This document shows, piece after piece, positions 12,301-21,300 of a stretch of 64,000 bases of DNA (position 1 is the stretch's first letter; the number at the start of each line of letters is the position of its first letter). Origin of the DNA: Congeria kusceri (lineage: Eukaryota > Mollusca > Bivalvia > Myida > Dreissenidae); the NCBI GenBank assembly GCA_027627225.1, contig CM051028.1, positions 24,858,364 through 24,922,363 of the forward strand, read 5' to 3'. The notes below the pieces were generated by a model. The model saw only the letters and a program-made list of their open reading frames with translations. It ran no database searches and was not told where the DNA came from. Made by a program: the position numbers and the translations under genes.

Positions 12301-15300
12301 GTTTAAGTATTACTACGTCGATTGGGACAACTTGGAACAAAAATTGTCATATGAATAAAAAACAAAAACAAGAACGTAATAATCTGCCGGCTACATGTTG
12401 TTGAAATGCATCACTACGAATGAGGTCATCGTTGGGCATGCCATTATCTGTCTTCTGTCTTTATTGCAGATCAAAGACCAATGTATAATGTGACAGACCC
12501 AATGGTCACAGCAACATTCCAATATGTGTGTAGTTTGTTTGAGCATAAAACCTTTAGTCAGAAGAAAGATTAAAATGCCATATTGTACTACATGCATTTT
12601 TTCTGATATAGATGAGTTCATCTGTTTCGCACAATAAGCGAGCCATACATTTTTTAGAAGAACTGATTGGATGCAGAAGTTTTACAATGATTACTAAAAG
12701 TGGAAAAATTGGCATTACAGATGTTAGATTTCCATTTAAAATACATTTAGCGATCAAGCAAACTGGTGTTTTATAATTTTATAAAACAAAAACTAATTTT
12801 AAAACTGCAACTCTATTTTGTTAACATTGTCCCTTGAGCTTGGTTAGCAGGAACACATTGTTTGAAACCCAACACATCCATTAATATCTTATCTGTTATG
12901 TATTCATGCATTCCGTCCGTACGACTTTCACTGAATGTGTACATGGAACAGTTAAAGGCGATGCAATAAATGACTGTACAGCATATTGTCCATCTAACAA
13001 AAGATACCATGTATGTTTTGAACAGTGTACCGGTTTCGGGCGCTAACACCTGATTTCGATACTTGCATTTCAAAGAAACACAATTGAAGCCCGTTTAACA
13101 AAATGTCGATTTGTCATGTCGATATAGGGCACTTATATTTCTCATTATAACAGGTCAGCAATCTGGAGTCTAGTTGATAAGCCCCATCAATTGGCAAAGT
13201 TATGGGAAATACGTAGATATTGGTTTCGTGGCAAATTTATTACTAATGTATTTCATATTTTCAGGTAAATGGCGATTCAAAAAGTGTGTTAATCATAACC
13301 ACTGCAAAGGATGTACTGTTTTGCTAGCGTTGGTTTTTGCAGGCGTAAGCAGCCATAGCAGAGGTCTACCAAATCAGAGTGTTTTTTAGTTCAACATTAT
13401 TATATTATTTTATTTCTTTTTCATCAGTAACTAAAATATAATTATTGAACTCATCAGAATTGACGACTTTTGGTGATTACTGAGAGCATAGAACCATGTT
13501 CATGACGACATAAGGATCGCATGGACCTAAATTCGTCAGGGCTAGAGTTGTCTCGCTTTTATATGATAATAAGTTAACTAATACTGAATGGCGTCACAAA
13601 CGATATTGTAAACATGTTTATCAATGATCTTTAAACCCGTAATAACCGTCCTTGTGTCTACAGGCGCACCGTGTTTCTAAATATACTCACAAAATCGTCA
13701 CAAAGTGACGACCTTATTTCCTCGTACGTTACATTAAAATTTTTGCAAAATGACAAATTAATAGTAAATATAAGCTCAATCAAATTTGCTAATATTTGTT
13801 TTGCTTACTTATCAGAAAAATACCAGAAATTTAACACTTTATATTCTGTGCTTGCGAGCTCAACTGGCAACATTGAACGTTGTGACCGATTGTCGTCCCC
13901 GTGCATTGTAGCATTGTAATTGCTATTTATAGAGCGAGCCGATTATGTAGGCTAAACAATAACGTTATTTCATTGTGTGAATGAATATAACATTCTGATC
14001 ATAACATACAAAGAGTACAATTGTTAAGAATTATGTTCATTTCTAGAGTGTATATCGAAAATATGTTTATAACTTTATTTTAATCGCTTATGTAAACAAT
14101 TATGTAATGTTTAATTCCCAAATGTATGCAACAGTTATTGGTATAAGTTAAACCAATGTTTTAAGTTTGCATTCCCTAAAATTAGAAAATTTGCCCAATT
14201 CTATCGGCATTAAATTTTCCCGCTGAATAGTTATCGCAAGAAATCTAGGTCAAAAGTGATCTTAGACAGTTAGGCCGAAAAAATGCGCGAGATATGCTGA
14301 AGCGTCACAAGTTTTGTGTATTATGATGTCATAAATATGACGTCATTATGATTAAAAAAAGTGTCGATCACTGTTGTGCTGGGAAAGTAGTGCCACACTT
14401 ACTGCGTCGTTGTCGCTTAATTACATTTGTATTGAATTTTATTATGTGTTTTCTGTTGTTTAAAAAGGCGAATGTTAACACTGACGATTAGCGTATTCTC
14501 ATACATGCAAAAACATAAAACAAAGTTGAAAGTAGTTCCATATAACCAAGAGTGAAATGATCAAAATGTTATCATTTCAATCGACCTAGAGTGAAATGAT
14601 CGGGTTATCATTCAGTGGTATTACCCACTCATTCACCGCATTACATGAAATAAAAAATAATTCTTAATATGGAATTCTACTTATTTGAAATAACGCTTGA
14701 TTGCGTTACAAAGCGCGCCATTTTCGTGATATGACGTCACGTTGTTTTGCACAAGCGCGCGTTTTCTCATTATGGATTTTTAGCACACCTTTCCAGGGTG
14801 CCGATTATCCATAATTGGCACAACTAACACTACGATGTCGAAATCAATCACATATTAATGATTGTTTTTAGCGTAAATGTGTTACTATATGTAGTAACAT
14901 ATGCAATAATTTGAGGTTAATAAACGACACCGGTGTGACATCTGTCCATAATGGCACACCTTATCAGTATTGGCCCGAGGGCGCGTGTTTGCTGTATTCA
15001 ACAAGGTGGAATACAGCTAAGTTGATCATACGGGGTGTTATTTCGTCAATGCAGGAGTGATGGTGGGATAAAAGGCTACTCTTACATGTGTTCGTCGTAG
15101 TCAACGACCAAGGCCGATATCGTTGTACTCGAACTGTCATCCAATACTGTTGTCATATTTGTGCCGTCCATTAGTACGGATTTGATCGTTCCACCAATGG
15201 TAAACCCTAAACGTCTGTACAGAGACACGAATACATGTAGTAAATCATTTATTTATTTTCTATTTACATGTAACTGAAAGTAATTGATTGCATTTATTTA

Positions 15301-18300
15301 GACAAATAAATATAAAACAATAAACACAACTTTAAAACAAAGCACACGGTACTATTTCATAAACATGTAATTATACAGAATTACATACAATGCGAAACCT
15401 CATTAGGAAGTCAGACATGGTACTTTATATATACGTACAATGTAAATTGGACACCAACTTGTGTTGAATTAAGTAAGATATTGACAACGTTAACTAATAT
15501 ACAACAAACTTAAATAGAATGTGACTGTCATTAATAACCAACTATATTTATTCAAAATTATTCAGTCTTATTGAATAATGTGTTAAAAATACTGCTGGGC
15601 CTTTACCTTACGTGCGGCATCACTACCAGATTATTAACATTTCCTGCGTTTGCCAACACAAGCCTCGTGGCGCTATCTTTCACACTGATTACGTATATAG
15701 CTCCATTGGACTGCGACCAGTATAGATTGCCGTCAATCCAATCGTATGCCAGGCCTGTAATACAAACAAATCAAACATTGAATATATTTATCTAAAGTAC
15801 AAGATGACCGCGAAAAATGTATGCCTGTTTATTATAAAGCGAGTCAGGTAACAAACATATTCAAACAAAAAATAGACAAAAAATCTTACGTGAAACTCTA
15901 CACTATGTTCGATCAAAGGTAACAACCACATCAACAAGTTACTCGGAATTACCCTAGACAACTTTTGAATACAATAACAAATAAAACTAGATGCCTGTTG
16001 TCAAGAAAACAACTTATATTGAAAATGTTTTAGGAAGACGCAGTTAAATGCCCATATTTGATCTTTGACCATATATGACCTCTAAGTGTGACCTAGACCT
16101 TTAAGCCAGGAACACGTGTCTTGCGTTAACATTTGTGAAAACTATTTAAAACTACAAACAACAAATGAAGAACGTCTGGTCTGTACAAGCTGTTTTATGC
16201 CCATATTTGACATTTGACCTATAAGTGTTACCATGGTCTTTTACTTATGGATATGCCGACTCCATATGGTGAACATCTGTGCAAAATTAGGTTAAACTCC
16301 ACTCACAAATGAAGAACATCTGGTCCGTACAATTTGACCTCGAAGTGTGACCTTGACCTTTGAGCAAGGGACATCGGGCTTGCGGTCGGCAGGCCGTGTG
16401 CACGTAGTGAATATTTATGTCAAGTTATTTTAAAATTCCCTGTTGAACGATGAACATACAGTCCGAACAAGATCGGAAGGACGCACCCAAAGACGGACGA
16501 ACGCACTTACGCAGATACACCCAACCGTCATTGTGACAACTAAATCGAGCTGACCGCAAGCGGGTCGACAAAAGTGAAGATGATGCATTGGCAGCTAGTT
16601 ACCGTATTACCTGTTATTGTACCACTAGCTGTTGTCAACAGGTCCAGACTGAGATCTTCCTTTGGAAGGTCAACAAGACGTCTGTAGATATTGCCGCTGC
16701 TGTCCGCTATGTACAGTACCCGTCTAAGCGCGCTAACGTCAATGTAAGCGATCGTTGATCCTGGATAGAAGTTTCCACATATGTACATCCTATTAAAATT
16801 CAACCTGAATATTACCTGATTAATGGAAGCCTACATTACTCAGAGGAGTACATGGTAATGTATGAGATGCACTAGACACACTATCGAATGGAAATTGTAT
16901 TCCTCTTACACTAGCTTGGAAAGAGTTGTAATTACTAGTGACAAAACTGGATATGTCTATACAACGCTACTGTAGTTTGTGTTAAGCGTTTACTGTGATG
17001 ATGGGTATTCAATGGTTATTTACATTGCATTTAATTGTTTTGTATTTCTTTCTTCGAAACGTTCATTTTACACTATGAGATTTGACAATATTTCAAAATG
17101 TAGTATTTGTCGTTTTAAACTTACGATAACATACAACATACACTGAGTATTTGGTACTTATACATATAAAAGTATATTCATATCCACATATGTTTGAATT
17201 TAAACTAGTTTTAGTAAATATAAGATTAAAAAAGTAAAGTGTGATTATATATATTCATATTCACATATGTTTACATTTAAACTCTTTTCAAGAACTTTAA
17301 CAGCTAGAATCAACAAAGTAAATTCCTGTCATGTATATTCATATGTACAAAACTGTGTTTACTTTTAAACACGTTTGAGGAAGTATTAAAGATAAAAAGT
17401 AAAGAGCGATTATCTATCAAACTCTCAAAATTATTTTAATGAAACTCACGGCTTGCATTGGTCGGCAGGGTAATGTTTGGAGACTGCAAACAAATAAGGT
17501 AATACACGATTATGTTACTTAATATAACACATACTAACAAAGAATCTAAACAATCTAAATTTTAGGAAAACGTCCAAAACTTGAAACAATTCTATAATAT
17601 ATGTCGACTATTTTAGATAGAATGATATATTTTTTTTTATAAATATTCATCACAAACACAAACAAAACAATACCAATTTTAATAAAACAGTTGAACATTA
17701 AAATTAAAATTAAACAATCTGCCATATTCAATAACTGGACATTCCCATTCGCTGGATTCAATCATTGATTAAAAGATATAGACGGAGATACAAGAGACGT
17801 ATATATATTTAGCAGTATTTTGAATGGTAGCTAACAGATTCATGATTACTTTAAAAGCATTGCTGAATACATAATGGTTTCATCAGGATAACTATAAATA
17901 TCATGGCAACAATTTCTAATTCTGAAATCGTTTAAAAGAATTGTGTGGTAAACGATTAGCCAATAAGTTATTCTTTGAAATATTATCACCATGTCAATTT
18001 CAGACAAAAATATACCTCTATACACATTCAGAAAATATTCAGTTTCTTGTACAGCCATATAAAGAAACCTAGCATTGGTCAAGGCATTAATATGTTATAG
18101 AACGATTTGAGCGAATTGTGTTCACCGGTGAATGAATCCTTCTTTATATGCTATATTTATTTTAGCTAACAGAAGACAAACACGTTGTCAAAAATGTATA
18201 AACACTCATGAAACAGATTCATATCAAATAATTCAATGTTCTACATAGTTATATGGGGAACGTACCTGGCAGCCCTATGTTTATGAAACAATTCGACGTA

Positions 18301-21300
18301 ATGAACTTAATGGTTACGCATAAAATATGTATGTGAAATTATTTAAATTACAGCTGACGACAGGCGACGGTCAGATTGACCATTATAGTCGAGCATTCTG
18401 TGCATTATTAAAAATTGAAACACTAATCTAATAACCGTGTATAATTTATACCTGACTTTTTCCAAAATCAAAGATGGTAAAACAGTCATATGCAGGCTCT
18501 GCAGCCACGCGGATGTCGGTCAGACATATGGTGGTTTCATCAGCAAGAACCATGGCTCTGTGATACATTTTGCTGTCCTCTGGAGATTAAATGTAAGAAA
18601 GGAAACTGCCTGTTAGAAGAAGGCTCAGTTTTTAAACATGTTGCTGTGTATCAGGCATGGTCAACTATATTTACATGTGCTGCCAAATATTTTAGTTATA
18701 AAGTATTAATCGTTATAAAGTGTGTCTTTTGTTATGCATTTCTTTAAAAACAATAATACAATTGTAAAAAAACATGTAAACATACCGTCACACTTGTTAT
18801 TTGTTTGGTTGTACACGAAACCTTCCGCGCATGCGCACTCCGCTCCTGCAGCTGTACTTATGCACATATGTGTGCAGTTCAGGTCACGGCACACATCTAA
18901 TTATTTATAAGAAATGAGAATACGTTTTTAAATACGTATTATACAGAAAATTTAAACAATGTAAAAAATGTTGACGACAACTATGTATATTAATAGTGTT
19001 TCTGATAAATAAAGCTTATATTCCAGTACCAATGTATTTTAATAATGCAAACCATGATGTATTTGTACTATTAAATCCATTATATTTTCAAAATATGATT
19101 ATAAAATACCAGCATATGTTTGTTGTTTTTTCTTGTTACTAAAATGCATTTACCTTTTCCGTCTGCTCTCCACGGTTGGGTTTCTAGGAAATACGAAGCT
19201 ACGTTGTACGTTAAATAGTTACTAATATGAATGCTCGAGTCTGCCTTTTCCCCGTTAGTCGTGTTCAGAAACATTATGCGATCATTGTATAGATCCGTGA
19301 CAGCAAGAACATCCTGAAATATGGCAATAACTACGTTAGACATTGGGTATACACTCTTAATCCATCATTACACCGACAATGACAAAATAAATACCTATGA
19401 ACTACGTTAGACATTGGGTATACACTCTTATTCCATCATTACGCCGAAATTGACAAATAAAAACCTATTAAATAAATTTTGCTTTATTTCAATACTGTGA
19501 GATAACGCTAAAACGTGCAGTCTAATGATGTTATTTTGTTGAATTTCTTGAAAACATGTTATGCTAGATAATTGATGATTATAAATAGGATTATTTACTT
19601 TGCTAAATAAACGCATCTTTACTGAACACTAACGTAGTATTATCTATACATTTATGTTAACTAGTCAGTTGGGGACGCTTATCACATATACTATTCACAT
19701 AATGGGTATCGTATAGCACATTGCTTTTAAAGGGACTATGTCAGCGAAAAGGGCCTCAAAGGGAGGGGGCGGGGGGGGGGGGCAATTTCTTAAAAAAATC
19801 TTAAATTAAGAAATTAATAATGACATATAGTAACGGTTAAAATAATATATATATATTCTGAAAGGAGTTTTCGCATTCTGAGATAAAAATCAATTTATAA
19901 TATGTGTCGTGTTTGTTTGGCCCTTTTCATGTTTACATTTTGACGTCATAATTTTGAGTAATTGTGAGCATGTATATAACCTTAGTTTAAACATGTTTCT
20001 TTACAAAGCAGAATAGCGCGGTTGGTTAAAGCACTGTCTGACTACTATCATTTCTAAGTATGGTACCTAAGTCGTGAGTTTGATACCCGCTTAGGGTTTT
20101 AATTTTTTCAAACATGTTAGCAGATATTTTTATCTTATGTCTCACCGTGTGTTATCTTATTTATTCTTTATTTACTGTACATGTCTTACTATAGCACATT
20201 TCTATAATCTAATATCATTTATACTGCAATAAGAAACCAATTTTTCGTTGACATAGTCCCTTTAAAGTACTTCACTATCCAACGTATTAACGTGTGCTCT
20301 GGAACAATTACTCTCTTGAAATATACGTATATCCGGCAAGTAACTCCATTGTTTAATCTGGATCACGAAGAAACAAAAGCAGACATTTCATTATGAATTT
20401 CACTTACCCTATAAATTGTAAGATCAAACAACGTTGACAATGTTATCCTTGTCAATGTCACTCTGTCTGTTCCGTCGTATTTTGAAGATTCGATATTCTC
20501 CGTCTCGTAATCTATCCAGTAAATTCTTTTATTCTTGATATCAGTTTCTATGGATATTGGTGCTATTAGACCGCTGGTAATAAGAGTCTTCCGGTTCCTT
20601 CCGGCCATATCCGACCTTTCGATCTTTGGATGTAGACCATTGTCCGTCCAGAACAAGAAGCTGTTATGCAATAAACTTTATAGCCATCGTCTTCAATCAA
20701 TGGAATTTATGCATGTATATCAAGATGTATTTACATAAAGAAGTTAAAAACAAATGTTACTTTACCTGAAATTAGTGCAGATATATATATATATCACGTG
20801 TGTACACTGCGTATGCTAAATAATATTATGTTTTAAATGTATTCATACACTTGCATATTTATCAATATTCATTTTCATAAAAAAGAAATACAAAAATACC
20901 TTCCTAAAGTGTATTTTTGAAATTCACACTATGATAAATTCTTACTGTAGTTTATTTAGTGTATGTAATTTTATTATTTATAGGTGAGCATATTATAAAA
21001 AAACACCGAGATAACAAAACCTTCTCCACCATTTGTTTCTTACCCATCAAGAGGGTCTAACGCGATACCGTCAGGATAATACAAGTTTGTATCAGCAATG
21101 ATTTTGTAAATGTCATTGTCCATCATTTCAATGGCGCCAGGGGCGGCAGCAATCCACCGGTAGGTGGAGTCAGTCCAATAGATTGTGTGCGACAACCAAT
21201 CTACGGCTATCTGCGAAAAACAGCAACAGATAATATTATATATATATATATGATGATGATTTTCGGATTCCAATATTATATTAAATTTCTTAAAAAAAAA

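Larger units (their letters stand above)
10088..15085 (-). other. 5 kb intron 12 of gene A, filled with inverted-repeat elements
   Basis: No exon fits here. It holds palindromic elements near 10321, 10659 and 11609, a truncated element at 14922, and several open frames (12391-13073 minus, 13174-13389 plus, 13671-13919 plus) that look like noise or eroded transposon coding. About 13900-14550 shows nothing recognisable. Confidence 0.6.

Noticed and set aside
12391..13073. Minus-strand transposase-like frames in gene A intron 12
   Set aside because: A few Cys/His spacings were suggestive, but no transposase motif or consistent frame could be followed.
15608..15612. Earlier donor for gene A exon 11 (after CCGCAC)
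   Set aside because: It would leave phase 0, which reads into a stop in exon 12. The donor five bases further on fits in phase 2.
16761..16803. Longer start for gene A exon 10 (acceptor at 16790-16791 or further upstream)
   Set aside because: Those acceptors give the wrong phase with exon 9; only the acceptor before 16760 keeps the frame.
20000..20095. Functional tRNA gene
   Set aside because: Box A and B are only approximate, stems are imperfect, and the stretch lies inside a repeated element. The same reasoning applies to 7016-7104, 25064-25136 and 53968-54044.
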